64,000 bases of DNA from Leadbetterella sp035299025 (GCA_035299025.1 DATGXK010000020.1:1-64000); one strand, 5' to 3'. Counted from the first letter of the stretch, positions 37,018-45,692 are shown. Notes: generated by a model not told the origin, from the sequence alone. Made by a program: numbers and translations.

Positions 37018-37044
37018 GTCTGATTTGTTTGTAATCCATGTATT

Positions 37045-37281
37045 TTAATTATGAGCCGAAAGAGCACTTTTCTCAACATCGATAGGAGCATGCAGTTCGT
37101 TGAGTTTGGGCAACGACTCTTTTCTGGCTTGATTCTGATACAGGCTTTCGCCTTCTGTGGTCAGTGTACGGCTAGGTTGTGGAGCGTTGGCAGCTTCAGC
37201 CGGAATTACGTTTTGTGATTCGCATGAAGCAAAAAATACTGTTGTAAATACTAATCCGGCTATGATGTTTAACTTTTTCAT
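37045..37281 (-). CDS. 78-aa lipoprotein, member 1 of a local paralogue family
   Basis: Start at 37281 (MKKLNIIAGLVFTTVFFASCES). Signal peptide with a lipobox-like FASC and the lipidation cysteine at residue 20. The remaining 58 residues are polar and probably unstructured. The signal region is almost identical to those at 41095-41331 and 41430-41666, and all three are exactly 78 aa, while the mature parts diverge for member 1. It is a single-gene unit behind operator B. Function unknown: envelope peptide or signal for the LytS/LytTR system are possibilities. Confidence 0.7.
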   Translation of the reverse strand: MKKLNIIAGLVFTTVFFASCESQNVIPAEAANAPQPSRTLTTEGESLYQNQARKESLPKLNELHAPIDVEKSALSAHN

Positions 37282-37343
37282 AATTGTATATTTTTGAATG
37301 TTTTTTTGATGTTTCAAAAGGCATTTCCTTTTGTTTGATGATT

Positions 37344-37409
37344 CAAAAATATACAAGCAAAACCTCCTCAAAAAACAGATGTGATGAAGTAGAAGATCGG
37401 TGGGATGAA
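37344..37409 (-). promoter_or_regulatory. LytTR-type operator/promoter B (78-aa lipoprotein gene)
   Basis: TGTGATGAA (37380-37388) and TGGGATGAA (37401-37409), 21-bp period. A TATTTTTG -7 box (minus strand, 37344-37351) is 28 bp from the operator. A TTTG near -33 (37369-37372) is also present. The leader of about 60 nt is similar to that of operator D. Confidence 0.75.
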
Positions 37410-37430
37410 AGCGTGGATTGGTGTGAAAAC

Positions 37431-37456
37431 AAAAAAAACGACCAAGTGGCCGTTTT
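37431..37456 (-). terminator. Terminator of the DUF975/CPBP-like operon
   Basis: Read on the minus strand, AAAACG-CCA / TGG-CGTTTT forms a stem with one mismatch, followed by a run of T. It lies just after the stop of the gene at 37461. Confidence 0.6.
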
Positions 37457-37460
37457 GGAT

Positions 37461-38306
37461 TTACAAGGACTTATTTAACCAAAGCTTTCGTTTCTCATGG
37501 CTTTTAAATGAGAAAAGAATATACAGAAACAACACTAAAACCAAGGCCATAAATAGGTAATAAGCAATCTCATTCCCGATTATATGATCTTTGATAATAT
37601 TGCCGTACCGAAGCTCTTGCGGACTATACAATAGAGCAAAAACATGATCAAATATTACGGCTATAACCATAAAGAACAAGGTTAATTGAAATGCTCGGGT
37701 ATGATAATATATAAATATCAAGATTAAATTTAGAAATAAATATTGCAGCACAACAGTAGGGTGTAAAAAGGGCAAGGAGCAAAAAGCAAGAACAATAACA
37801 ACCCTGTTGAAATTGTAGTTTTTCAAAAGTCCGTGGCCCAGAATACCAATATAAAATACAATATAAAGAAGCGAGTTTATATTTCGGAGTGACTCTTTTA
37901 AATCAAAATACCCCTTAAAATCTTGATTGATAACGACCGTTCCAATATTTTTAGTGGTTACCAAATCGTTCAGAAAAATACAAAACGCTATCCACAAAAT
38001 ACTCAATACCAGTATTTTAAAATAACCAGTAAGGTTTGATTTTTCGAAAATCGGTAAATCAAAATTATTTACTCGAAGACCAATCAAAATAAACATTATG
38101 TACGCAATGAAATAACCGTAGGTATTCGGTTTCAGGTTAATCTTCGCTGTATTTTGAACAGAGGAGTCAATAAAACCAAACAAAAATCCAGCTTGGAAAA
38201 AAAGACCAATGCAGTGTATCAAACTCACACAAAAAAACACCAGCATAAAGGCCTTGAAAATGGTCATGCCGCTCAGTTTTGGTGAGTCCAAAAAATCATT
38301 TTCCAT
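37461..38306 (-). CDS. Polytopic membrane protein, degenerate CPBP-like paralogue (281 aa)
   Basis: About eight hydrophobic helices. It shares with two neighbours (38331-39149 and 39959-40786) an N-terminal GMTIFKAFMLVFF segment and the central GILGHGLLKNYNFNRVVIV motif, followed by a YYHTRAFQ region. The helix pattern resembles CPBP/CAAX-type intramembrane proteins, where this position holds EExxxRG. Here it is IGILGHG, so a protease function is unlikely. This assignment is a weak inference. It is the last gene of the operon behind operator C and starts 24 bp after the previous paralogue. Confidence 0.6.
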   Translation of the reverse strand: MENDFLDSPKLSGMTIFKAFMLVFFCVSLIHCIGLFFQAGFLFGFIDSSVQNTAKINLKPNTYGYFIAYIMFILIGLRVNNFDLPIFEKSNLTGYFKILVLSILWIAFCIFLNDLVTTKNIGTVVINQDFKGYFDLKESLRNINSLLYIVFYIGILGHGLLKNYNFNRVVIVLAFCSLPFLHPTVVLQYLFLNLILIFIYYHTRAFQLTLFFMVIAVIFDHVFALLYSPQELRYGNIIKDHIIGNEIAYYLFMALVLVLFLYILFSFKSHEKRKLWLNKSL

Positions 38307-38330
38307 TAATATTATTCATTTAATTGTGTT

Positions 38331-39149
38331 TCAAAACGGATATTCGTATTCCTTCAACCACTTTATAAGAACTGTTTTGGCCTTGATTTGACGCAACAAC
38401 ACACCAATACCCACCAAAGAAAGTACCAAGAGAACATAGTAAATGGTGTCGTTTGGAAGAATATAAACCCGCCAAAAATTGGAATTTATCGCTGGAGCAT
38501 TGAATATATATTTGAACAAATATTGAGGCGTAAACATGAGGATAGAACAGGCGTAAACCACCCAAAAAGACGCCGTGCGGTAATAAATATAGAGCAATAT
38601 CATGGATTGCAGCACCAGCGATATAACGGCAGCCGGTATATAAAACGTGATACAGACAAAAGAAATCGTAATCATGGCTCTTCGGAGCTCGTAGTTTCTT
38701 AGTAAGCCGTGGCCAATGACCCCAATCTGAAAGATAATCATGGCTGAATTTAGCAAAACCCCAAACACCCAATTGTTCGTCAGTTCGCCAATCGGAGCCA
38801 TTCCTTCGTATTTCGGGAAATAATCCATGAAAAAGCTACTTACAAAACCCCAGAGAATGGCTATCAGCACAGCCCATAAAATGACTTCCGGTTTGACTTT
38901 TTGAGTATAAAATTTCTCTTTTTTGTTGATCAGAAAGCCTATTCCGGCAAAAAGCAAAAAACTGCATACCAAACTAATCATCACAAAATCCACAGCTTGG
39001 CCCATTCCTTCTTTTCCGCCTTTGGCAGCCATATAAATACCAAAAACTACACCGCTAAAAAACAAAACAGCTATAGAAGAAAACATCAATATCCACGCAG
39101 TGCCGATTGTCATGCCGGTTTTTTTCTGTATCAGTTCTAAGTCGTCCAT
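38331..39149 (-). CDS. Polytopic membrane protein, degenerate CPBP-like paralogue (272 aa)
   Basis: Starts MDDLELIQKKTGMTIGTAWILM, closely matching the protein at 39959-40786. About eight helices. The central motif is IFQIGVIGHGLLRNYELRRAMITISF, then YYRTASFWVVYACSILMFTPQYLF. The two glutamates, arginine and later histidine expected of active CPBP proteases are absent. Function unknown: such inactive relatives could bind lipid or act as chaperones, but nothing in the sequence shows this. Second gene of the operator C operon, 46 bp after the DUF975 gene. Confidence 0.65.
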   Translation of the reverse strand: MDDLELIQKKTGMTIGTAWILMFSSIAVLFFSGVVFGIYMAAKGGKEGMGQAVDFVMISLVCSFLLFAGIGFLINKKEKFYTQKVKPEVILWAVLIAILWGFVSSFFMDYFPKYEGMAPIGELTNNWVFGVLLNSAMIIFQIGVIGHGLLRNYELRRAMITISFVCITFYIPAAVISLVLQSMILLYIYYRTASFWVVYACSILMFTPQYLFKYIFNAPAINSNFWRVYILPNDTIYYVLLVLSLVGIGVLLRQIKAKTVLIKWLKEYEYPF

Positions 39150-39195
39150 GAGGTTTTAATATGTTTTTTTTACAAAAATAGGCACAAAAAACTGA

Positions 39196-39789
39196 TTATT
39201 TCGAAGCAATTTTGGATTTGATGTCCTCATAAAACTCGGCGTTGGCAGTTTGGAAATAAGGAACCAAAAACAAGAAACCAATACCTACTGTCAAAATACT
39301 TAAAATGAACCATCCCGTGAATCTCAAAATCAATCTGAAGTATTTCCATTTGTGGCCATACATCATTTTTTTACTTAATTTCAAAGCATCATAAGCACTG
39401 ATTGTTGGGTTATCGGCAATAATAAAATACACCATAGAAAAAGAAAGCAATGCCACCACACCAGGAATTATCAATAATAAAGACCAGAGAATTACGAAAA
39501 TCATAGCCAACAAAGAAGCTAAGAGGGCTGTTCCAAATCTGCTGAAGCCTTTAAACATCATGTCAACGTTGAGAGGTTGGTTGCGTGCTACTGACAAATA
39601 AAAGAATGCAAAGCCAACCGAAAAAACACCTTCAAATAAGAACGAGCCCAAGCCTTCTAAACCAAGGTTATCAAAGGCCTTTTCGATAACATAAATGATG
39701 AATAAATAAATAATAAAAGCAAATACTGCCACGTCCCATTTGCCCACAAGTGCGGTTCTGGCTGATTTCATTAAGATAGAATTTTTCAT
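39196..39789 (-). CDS. DUF975-family membrane protein (197 aa)
   Basis: Matches the DUF975 pattern: MKSARTALVGKWDVAVFAFI at the start, LLIIPGVVALLSFSMVYFIIADNPTISAYDALKLSKKMMYGHKWKYF in the middle, and GWFILSILTVGIGFLFLVPYFQTANAEFYEDI at the end. Four to five transmembrane helices. The function of this family is not established. It is the first gene of the operon behind operator C, about 52 bp after the -7 box, so it is a predicted LytTR target. Confidence 0.85.
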   Translation of the reverse strand: MKNSILMKSARTALVGKWDVAVFAFIIYLFIIYVIEKAFDNLGLEGLGSFLFEGVFSVGFAFFYLSVARNQPLNVDMMFKGFSRFGTALLASLLAMIFVILWSLLLIIPGVVALLSFSMVYFIIADNPTISAYDALKLSKKMMYGHKWKYFRLILRFTGWFILSILTVGIGFLFLVPYFQTANAEFYEDIKSKIASK

Positions 39790-39841
39790 TTTTTTGATAT
39801 TTTTTTGTTTTGCAAAGAGACCGTCTCCTTGTTTGATGTTT

Positions 39842-39907
39842 CAAAAATATATCTGCAAAATGGCTACAAAAAACAGATGTGACGAACTGGTAAAAGCGTG
39901 GGATGAA
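39842..39907 (-). promoter_or_regulatory. LytTR-type operator/promoter C (DUF975/CPBP-like operon)
   Basis: TGTGACGAA (39878-39886) and TGGGATGAA (39899-39907), 21-bp period. A TATTTTTG -7 box (minus strand, 39842-39849) lies 28 bp from the operator. TTTG near -33 sits at 39867-39870. Confidence 0.75.
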
Positions 39908-39930
39908 GTACTCTATGGATGGGAAATGGC

Positions 39931-39954
39931 AAAAAAAAACAACCCGAAGGTTGT
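39931..39954 (-). terminator. Terminator of the operator D operon
   Basis: Minus strand ACAACC-TTCG-GGTTGT with a UUCG-type tetraloop, followed by eight or more T. It lies just after the stop of the gene at 39959 and before operator C. Confidence 0.85.
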
Positions 39955-39958
39955 GGAT

Positions 39959-40786
39959 TTAGAATATAATTTCTTCATAAGTGGCTGTTTGATTCCACTC
40001 AATTTGCTCTCGATTTTTGTAAAGTCTATAAAGAAAATACAACCACAATACGAAGGCCAAGGCTGTTGCCAAATAATAAATGGGTTCATTCACAATCCAA
40101 TTATTTTTGATCGGATTGTTGTTTTTTACTCCATAAAAATACCAGAAGAAATACTCAGGAACAGAGACCAGGATTGCGGAAATCAAGACCGTTTGGAATG
40201 ACCCCAAGGCATAGTAAATAATTGCAAACATCAAACCCTGAAATGCCATAGGCAAGGCGATGTGGGGTATTATGAACACCAGTCCCGAAAAGAAAATGGT
40301 GATTATGGCCTTTTTGAAAGAATAGTTCTTGAACAATCCATGGCTTATAACTCCAATCTGGAACAAAGCAAAAGAAACCGAAACCAAGATGTCCAAAATC
40401 CAACGGCTGTGCGAAAAAACATCGTTTTTGTCTTTACTATCGGATTCAAATAAACTGGCGAATTCATCAAAAACAGTCGAGAATATAATCCATGTCATGC
40501 TTATCAAGATGACATTAAAAAAATCACTATTTTTTATCGATTTAAAACGGGGAAATTCCTTATTTATGAGCCAGATTCCAAGCAAAGACACAGAAAAAAA
40601 AGTCAAAACAAAAGCGTAAAGAATATATTCAACACCAAACTCAGCATCCTTTTGAACGATTCTTTTGTTGTAATAAACAAAAGCGACCATTAAAACAATT
40701 AGAAAACCGATGCAGGTAAATAAGAGCATCCAAGCATTAGCGATGGTCATGCCCTTTCTTTTCTTCAAAAATTCTAAATCATTCAT
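39959..40786 (-). CDS. Polytopic membrane protein, degenerate CPBP-like paralogue (275 aa)
   Basis: Starts MNDLEFLKKRKGMTIANAWMLL, like the 38331-39149 protein. About eight helices with the central motif LFQIGVISHGLFKNYSFKKAIITIFF. Of the CPBP motifs it keeps the FxxxH spacing (FIIPH) but lacks the EExxxR glutamates. It is the last gene of the transcription unit behind operator D, followed by a clear terminator. Together with its two paralogues it shows duplication inside one predicted regulon. Confidence 0.65.
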   Translation of the reverse strand: MNDLEFLKKRKGMTIANAWMLLFTCIGFLIVLMVAFVYYNKRIVQKDAEFGVEYILYAFVLTFFSVSLLGIWLINKEFPRFKSIKNSDFFNVILISMTWIIFSTVFDEFASLFESDSKDKNDVFSHSRWILDILVSVSFALFQIGVISHGLFKNYSFKKAIITIFFSGLVFIIPHIALPMAFQGLMFAIIYYALGSFQTVLISAILVSVPEYFFWYFYGVKNNNPIKNNWIVNEPIYYLATALAFVLWLYFLYRLYKNREQIEWNQTATYEEIIF

Positions 40787-40883
40787 GGTGTGCGTATTTT
40801 CTCGTTTTAAATTTGTAGAGTTTTCACAAATCTAAACAAAACTTCAAATTCCTTTAGTATAAAACTAAAATCAATAGAAGAAT

Positions 40884-41066
40884 TTAATTAGTCTCCATTT
40901 CCAATGTGATATAAGCCGTAGGCATCCACCACAAATTCACCCCAAAAGACACAGACACTATTTTGTGGTTATTTGCCGATGCATCATCCAAAAAACGCTC
41001 TACTCTGGTCTTTAAGTTATTCGTTGACCACATGGTCGACATTTTTGTTATCGTATACTTTTTCAT
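40884..41066 (-). CDS. Small hypothetical protein (60 aa)
   Basis: MKKYTITKMSTMWSTNNLKTRVERFLDDASANNHKIVSVSFGVNLWW and a short tail. It looks like a folded helix-then-strands protein and resembles small Bacteroidota proteins of the type helix-KIVSVS-TAYI, but no family is assigned. It lies between the second 78-aa lipoprotein gene and the membrane protein gene, on the same strand, so it probably belongs to the operator D operon. There is no signal peptide. Confidence 0.55.
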   Translation of the reverse strand: MKKYTITKMSTMWSTNNLKTRVERFLDDASANNHKIVSVSFGVNLWWMPTAYITLEMETN

Positions 41067-41094
41067 AATTGGTGTTTTTTTTAATAGTCTAACA

Positions 41095-41331
41095 TTATAT
41101 CTCTGTTGCGACCGTAGTTATAGTCGACTCCAAGCTAGCTTTTGGAATTATTATCTCAGCTTCTGATTTGCCGATTGGCCTTTTCTGATTGGCAAATTCT
41201 GGCTCCATGAAGTCTATGGTTTCTGTTGCAGGATTGGAACTGTTCGCTTGCGGCATAACTTCGTTGCTTTCACATGATGCAAAAAATACTGTGGTAAATA
41301 CTAATCCGGCGATGATGCTTAACTTTTTCAT
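41095..41331 (-). CDS. 78-aa lipoprotein, member 2
   Basis: Start at 41331 (MKKLSIIAGLVFTTVFFASCES), lipidation cysteine at residue 20. The first about 52 residues are nearly identical to member 3 (41430-41666), including NSSNPATETI and PEFANQKRP. The last 25 residues differ (IPKASLESTITTVATEI here). Tandem duplication is clear. The pattern of a constant signal and variable tail is notable. It shares the transcription unit of operator D. Confidence 0.7.
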   Translation of the reverse strand: MKKLSIIAGLVFTTVFFASCESNEVMPQANSSNPATETIDFMEPEFANQKRPIGKSEAEIIIPKASLESTITTVATEI

Positions 41332-41429
41332 GATGTTTTGTTTTAATTTTTTTTTGTTTCTTTTACTACTTTTCTGAATTTGATACTGAATTATTACGCT
41401 AAGTTCCATTAAGGAATTCACGATATATT

Positions 41430-41666
41430 TTACTTTTCAAGTTTGTTTTCAACTGCTATAATTGCCTCTGTTGCCACTGGAACGATAGTAGTTTGTTCTG
41501 CCTTTGCACTCGGCCTTTTCTGATTGGCAAATTCTGGCTCCAAGAACTCTATGGTTTCCGTTGCAGGATTGGAACTGTTCACTTGTGGCATAACTTCGTT
41601 GCTTTCGCATGAAGCAAAAAATACTGTTGTAAATACTAATCCGGCGATGATGCTTAACTTTTTCAT
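41430..41666 (-). CDS. 78-aa lipoprotein, member 3
   Basis: MKKLSIIAGLVFTTVFFASCES signal with Cys20, then NEVMPQVNSSNPATETIEF and a tail ending VENKLEK. First gene behind operator D, 98 bp before member 2. Function unknown. No mature-domain family is recognised. Confidence 0.72.
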   Translation of the reverse strand: MKKLSIIAGLVFTTVFFASCESNEVMPQVNSSNPATETIEFLEPEFANQKRPSAKAEQTTIVPVATEAIIAVENKLEK

Positions 41667-41724
41667 GATGTTTTTTTATTTGTTTTTTTAAGTTTCAAAA
41701 GGTGTTTCCCTTTGTTTGATGATT

Positions 41725-41790
41725 CAAAATTATATCGCCAAAACTCCCGTCTAAAACACATGTGACGAACTTGCTTTACTTTGGGATAAA
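41725..41790 (-). promoter_or_regulatory. LytTR-type operator/promoter D (lipoprotein/membrane protein operon)
   Basis: TGTGACGAA (41761-41769) and TGGGATAAA (41782-41790), 21-bp period. A TAATTTTG -7 box (minus strand, 41725-41732) lies 28 bp from the operator. The leader shares a TTTGATGATTCAAAA stretch with operator B. Confidence 0.75.
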
Positions 41791-41912
41791 CCGCCAAAAG
41801 CTTGGGAAATGCCCTCGATTATTTTGTTAAGCCCAGCCCTGATTTCTGAAGTCGCAGACCATAATTGTAGTTTTCTTTTATCAAACCATCAGAAAGCAGT
41901 AATTTTGCAGAA

Positions 41913-43355
41913 ATGAGTAAGAAAAATTTCAAAGAAGAAATAAGCAGTAATCCCATATTTACGCTAGTGTCGGTGGCTTCAAAAAGCCTCGGCATAGACA
42001 GCTATGTGGTTGGTGGATATGTGCGAGACCTGATGCTGAACAGGCCAAACAAAGACATAGACTTTGTTTGTGTTGGTAGTGGTATAGAATTGGCCAAAAG
42101 CACCGCAGCTATTATTGACGTAGATTTGCCAGTAAACTATTTCAAAAATTTCGGCACCGCACAGTTTAATTTTGGTGAGTACGATATAGAGTTTGTAGGT
42201 GCCCGAAAAGAATCCTACCGCTCCGACTCTAGAAAACCCTTGGTAGAAAACGGCACACTTTCAGAGGATCAACACCGTAGAGATTTCACCATCAATGCCA
42301 TGGGTATTTCGCTAAACCCAGACAGCTTCGGAGAGCTCATAGATCCCTTCAATGGTGTGGCCGACCTCCAAAACAAAATCATTAAAACGCCCCTGAATCC
42401 CGAAACGACATTTTCTGACGATCCGCTCCGAATGATGCGGGCTATAAGATTTGCTTCACAACTTGGGTTTGATATAGAGGGAGACACTTTTATGGCCATA
42501 AAGACCATGGCGAGCCGCATAGAAATCATTTCTCAAGAGAGAATAAGTGACGAAATGAATAAAATTATTTTGTCCAAAACACCATCTTACGGCTTTAAGC
42601 TTTTGCAACAAACCGGTTTGTTAAAAATTATCTTCCCCGAGCTTGTAAATCTGATGGGGGTAGAAACCATGGATGGCAAAGGCCACAAAGATAATTTCTA
42701 CCATACATTGCAAGTGCTAGACAACCTGTCGGCCAACTCAAATGACCTTTGGGTTCGTTGGGCGGCTATTTTGCACGATATTGCCAAACCTGCCACCAAA
42801 CGCTATCACCCAAAAAACGGTTGGTCTTTTCATGGCCATGAGGAGCTGGGTGCCAGATGGGTAAAAGGAATTTTCAGAAAAATGAAACTTCCTCTTGACG
42901 AAAAAATGCGAAAAGTGGCCAATTTGGTTCGTTTACATTTACGGCCAATAGCCTTAGCAAAAGACGGCATAACAGACTCTGCGGTGAGGCGGTTGTTGGT
43001 AGAAGCCGGAGAAGATATAGAGAATCTGATGTTGCTTTGCCGGGCCGATATTACATCCAAAGACCCCAACAGAGTAAGAAAATACCTAAAAAACTTCGAC
43101 AAAGTAGAAGAGCTTCTGATAGAAATTGAGCAAAAAGACAAACTCAGGAGTTTTCAGCCTGTCATGACCGGCGAACTGATAATGTCTATTTTTGGTCTTC
43201 AACCTTCAAAAGAAGTAGGAATTCTTAAAAACGAAGTCCGGGAGGCTATTTTAGACTGCAAAATTGAAAACACCATGGAGGCATCATACGCACTCCTTCT
43301 GGAGGCTGGAGCAAAAATGAACTTTGTACCTTTGAAAACGCTGGAAGAGCTTTAA
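41913..43355 (+). CDS. cca: CCA tRNA nucleotidyltransferase with HD domain (480 aa)
   Basis: Nucleotidyltransferase head: SYVVGGYVRDLMLNRPNKDIDFV with the GG and DxD (Asp-Ile-Asp) residues. Then RRDFTINAMGISLN, the RMMRAIRFASQLGF neck motif, and an HD domain with RWAAILHDIAKPATK and a HEELGARWV histidine. This is the class II, HD-containing architecture that adds or repairs the 3'-CCA end of tRNAs in the cytoplasm. Single gene; its last 4 bases overlap the end of the convergent DUF2851 gene. Confidence 0.93.
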   Translation: MSKKNFKEEISSNPIFTLVSVASKSLGIDSYVVGGYVRDLMLNRPNKDIDFVCVGSGIELAKSTAAIIDVDLPVNYFKNFGTAQFNFGEYDIEFVGARKESYRSDSRKPLVENGTLSEDQHRRDFTINAMGISLNPDSFGELIDPFNGVADLQNKIIKTPLNPETTFSDDPLRMMRAIRFASQLGFDIEGDTFMAIKTMASRIEIISQERISDEMNKIILSKTPSYGFKLLQQTGLLKIIFPELVNLMGVETMDGKGHKDNFYHTLQVLDNLSANSNDLWVRWAAILHDIAKPATKRYHPKNGWSFHGHEELGARWVKGIFRKMKLPLDEKMRKVANLVRLHLRPIALAKDGITDSAVRRLLVEAGEDIENLMLLCRADITSKDPNRVRKYLKNFDKVEELLIEIEQKDKLRSFQPVMTGELIMSIFGLQPSKEVGILKNEVREAILDCKIENTMEASYALLLEAGAKMNFVPLKTLEEL

Positions 43356-44632
43356 TCTTTCTTCAATATTTCAACACCAATGGCACATTGGGTGCATTTT
43401 TTTTGGGAACAAAAGTTATTATATTGTTCTATAAGAGCTTGAGAATCAAAAGCTGAAGCACACGAAAAACCCAAGTTTTGCCATATTTTGGTAATGAAAT
43501 TTTGCTCTGGTTTTATCTCTTCCAATATTTTTATGGCTTTTTCAAAATAAGAATAGTTGTCTGTTTTTTCCGAATAAAAAGCCAAAAGTTGTACCGACGT
43601 GTTAATGAGTAGGTTTTCCACAGACGACTTTCCTATTCCATGCAGAGAAAACTGCGATTTTTTATCAAAATCATAGTGCTCTCGCCAATATGCTGAAGGC
43701 ATGACTTGTAGCGACTTCTCAATATTCTGCTTATTGGCATCTTCGAGAAACAATGAAAAAAGTCCTTGCGACTGATTTAAAATGGCCGCCAGTTGCGATA
43801 TTCTCACCGTTGGAAAATTACCCAGTCTGGTTCGAAGAAACCTCCATTCGCTTCTTTGCATTTTCAGTTTTTTTAGGTCATACTTTTGAGCCAAAAAATC
43901 ATACTCTTTGCATAAACTCTCCGAAAATTCATCTTTGATTTCGTCCAAAAATCCGGCCTGACCAAACAACAATGACTCTATCTGCATAAGATTACCCCTG
44001 TGTTTTTGAATAAATTTCAGAGGTAGCACTTCTGTTAATCTCAAAAAAGCATCCGAATTGAGCTTAAAACCCATGTTTCTTGCGAAAACCCTGTAGGCGA
44101 GTTCTTCAAAATCCGAATTTGTTGCATCCAAAATTTCCTTTAGACTTTCAGACTTTTGGTTTAATCGATGGGCCAAGGCCTTCTCTATCATAGAGATTTT
44201 GGCCAGATTTGAAATATCCTTCAAATGATATTCGCAAGGTATATCTGATGAGTTTTTGAGTAAATTCTCATATTTCTGAAGCGTGTCTTTGAAAACCAAA
44301 TCCTTAATTTTCAGAGTAGGAATAACAGAGCCGTCGGAGCGAAACACCTCGCCATCATGCTCCCAGACCACGTGCAAAACAACGTTTTCGTAGGCCGCAT
44401 CGAGCTGATGTCGGTGTTTGTTCCAGTCCGATGATTTCAGGTGAATTTCAACTTTCCCTGCCCACTCTATCTGCCCTATGATAATGCGGGCATTCTCAAA
44501 ATCGGGCCCCGAGTGGCTATTCCTAAAACCAGGTTTTATGATGCTCAATACCTGACCATCAGTAGTGAGCAGATTGGCCTTGTCGAATTGCTGATATTGC
44601 CAAGTGTAGTGGATAAAGTCTTCGTTTTTCAT
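43352..44632 (-). CDS. DUF2851 family protein (426 aa)
   Basis: Full-length DUF2851 protein: MKNEDFIHYTWQYQQFDKANLLTTDGQ, PGFRNSHSGPDFENARIIIG, WAGKVEIHLKSSDWNKHRHQLD and VVLHVVWEHDGEVF. It ends with a cysteine cluster (CSQKKCTQCAIG). The family is common in Bacteroidota, with no known function. The HSGPDF and EIHLKSSDW motifs with acidic residues suggest a nuclease-like core, but this is inference. Confidence 0.9.
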   Translation of the reverse strand: MKNEDFIHYTWQYQQFDKANLLTTDGQVLSIIKPGFRNSHSGPDFENARIIIGQIEWAGKVEIHLKSSDWNKHRHQLDAAYENVVLHVVWEHDGEVFRSDGSVIPTLKIKDLVFKDTLQKYENLLKNSSDIPCEYHLKDISNLAKISMIEKALAHRLNQKSESLKEILDATNSDFEELAYRVFARNMGFKLNSDAFLRLTEVLPLKFIQKHRGNLMQIESLLFGQAGFLDEIKDEFSESLCKEYDFLAQKYDLKKLKMQRSEWRFLRTRLGNFPTVRISQLAAILNQSQGLFSLFLEDANKQNIEKSLQVMPSAYWREHYDFDKKSQFSLHGIGKSSVENLLINTSVQLLAFYSEKTDNYSYFEKAIKILEEIKPEQNFITKIWQNLGFSCASAFDSQALIEQYNNFCSQKKCTQCAIGVEILKKD

Positions 44633-44787
44633 GTGTTTATTTTTTATCTCTAAGCAACATAGAAATATTCATTTTCGGTGTGTGTAAAACTTAGCCAAGA
44701 GTATTTCATTTTATGCATTTTCCGCTGAAATTGGTTAAAAGGCTTTTTTTCATCTCAATAACAAACTGAAAAGAATCTTTGAGAATC

Positions 44788-45612
44788 TTAAATATTCTCC
44801 AAATATTCTGCCATCTCCATTTGTACCTTTTGAGCTTCTATTTTGGCTTTTTGGGCAAAATCCTCGCCGCTCGAAGCATAGATTATCGCTCTTGAAGAAT
44901 TAACCAAAAGTCCACAGCTGCTATTCATGCCGTATTTGCTCACTTCAGCCAAACTTCCGCCCTGTGCTCCTACTCCAGGTATAAGCAAAAAATGCTCAGG
45001 CACGATTTTACGAATGGCCGTAAGGCTTTCGGCCTGGGTAGCACCTACCACATACATCATATTTTGGTCATTTCCCCATTCCTGCGACTTTGTGAGTACT
45101 TTTTCGAACAATTTTTGACCAGAATTCAGCTCCGAAAATTGAAAATCTTGGCTTCCAACATTTGAAGTCAGAGCCAGCAAAATCACCCATTTGCCGTCAA
45201 AGTCAAGAAATGGCTGGACGGAATCAGCACCCATATAAGGTGCCACAGTAACGGAGTCAAACGACAGTCCGGACGACTTCTCATCGAAGAAAGCTCTTGC
45301 ATACAAGCTCGAAGTATTTCCAATATCGCCTCTTTTGGCATCGGCTATCGTGAAACAGTCGCGAGGTATATATTCTAAAGTTTTCCGCAAGCTTTCCCAC
45401 CCTTTTGGGCCCATGGCTTCATAAAAGGCAATATTTGGTTTGTATGAAACACAAAAATCGGCTGTTGCGTCAATTATGGCCTTGTTAAACTCAAAAATCG
45501 GATCTTCAGAATCCAGAAGATGTTTCGGAATTTTGAGGATGTCGGTATCAAGGCCGACACACAAATACGACTTCTTTCTTTTGATTTGCTCAAAAAGCTC
45601 TGCTTTGGTCAT
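44788..45612 (-). CDS. pyrF: Orotidine 5'-phosphate decarboxylase (274 aa)
   Basis: Catalyses the last step of UMP synthesis in the cytoplasm. It begins MTKAELFEQIKRKKSYLCVGLDTD. The catalytic Asp-Lys motif of the longer subfamily appears as FTIADAKRGDIGNTS, and the phosphate-binding end as LLIPGVGAQGG. Length and motifs match the type 2 (PyrF family, about 270 aa) enzymes. Monocistronic, divergent from rfbC across a 245-bp gap. Confidence 0.95.
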   Translation of the reverse strand: MTKAELFEQIKRKKSYLCVGLDTDILKIPKHLLDSEDPIFEFNKAIIDATADFCVSYKPNIAFYEAMGPKGWESLRKTLEYIPRDCFTIADAKRGDIGNTSSLYARAFFDEKSSGLSFDSVTVAPYMGADSVQPFLDFDGKWVILLALTSNVGSQDFQFSELNSGQKLFEKVLTKSQEWGNDQNMMYVVGATQAESLTAIRKIVPEHFLLIPGVGAQGGSLAEVSKYGMNSSCGLLVNSSRAIIYASSGEDFAQKAKIEAQKVQMEMAEYLENI

Positions 45613-45692
45613 TATAAAACTAAAATTTCATTAAAATAAGCGTATAATATCCTTTTATTCAAAAAATCCTAAAATTCTATTTTTTCAAAAAC

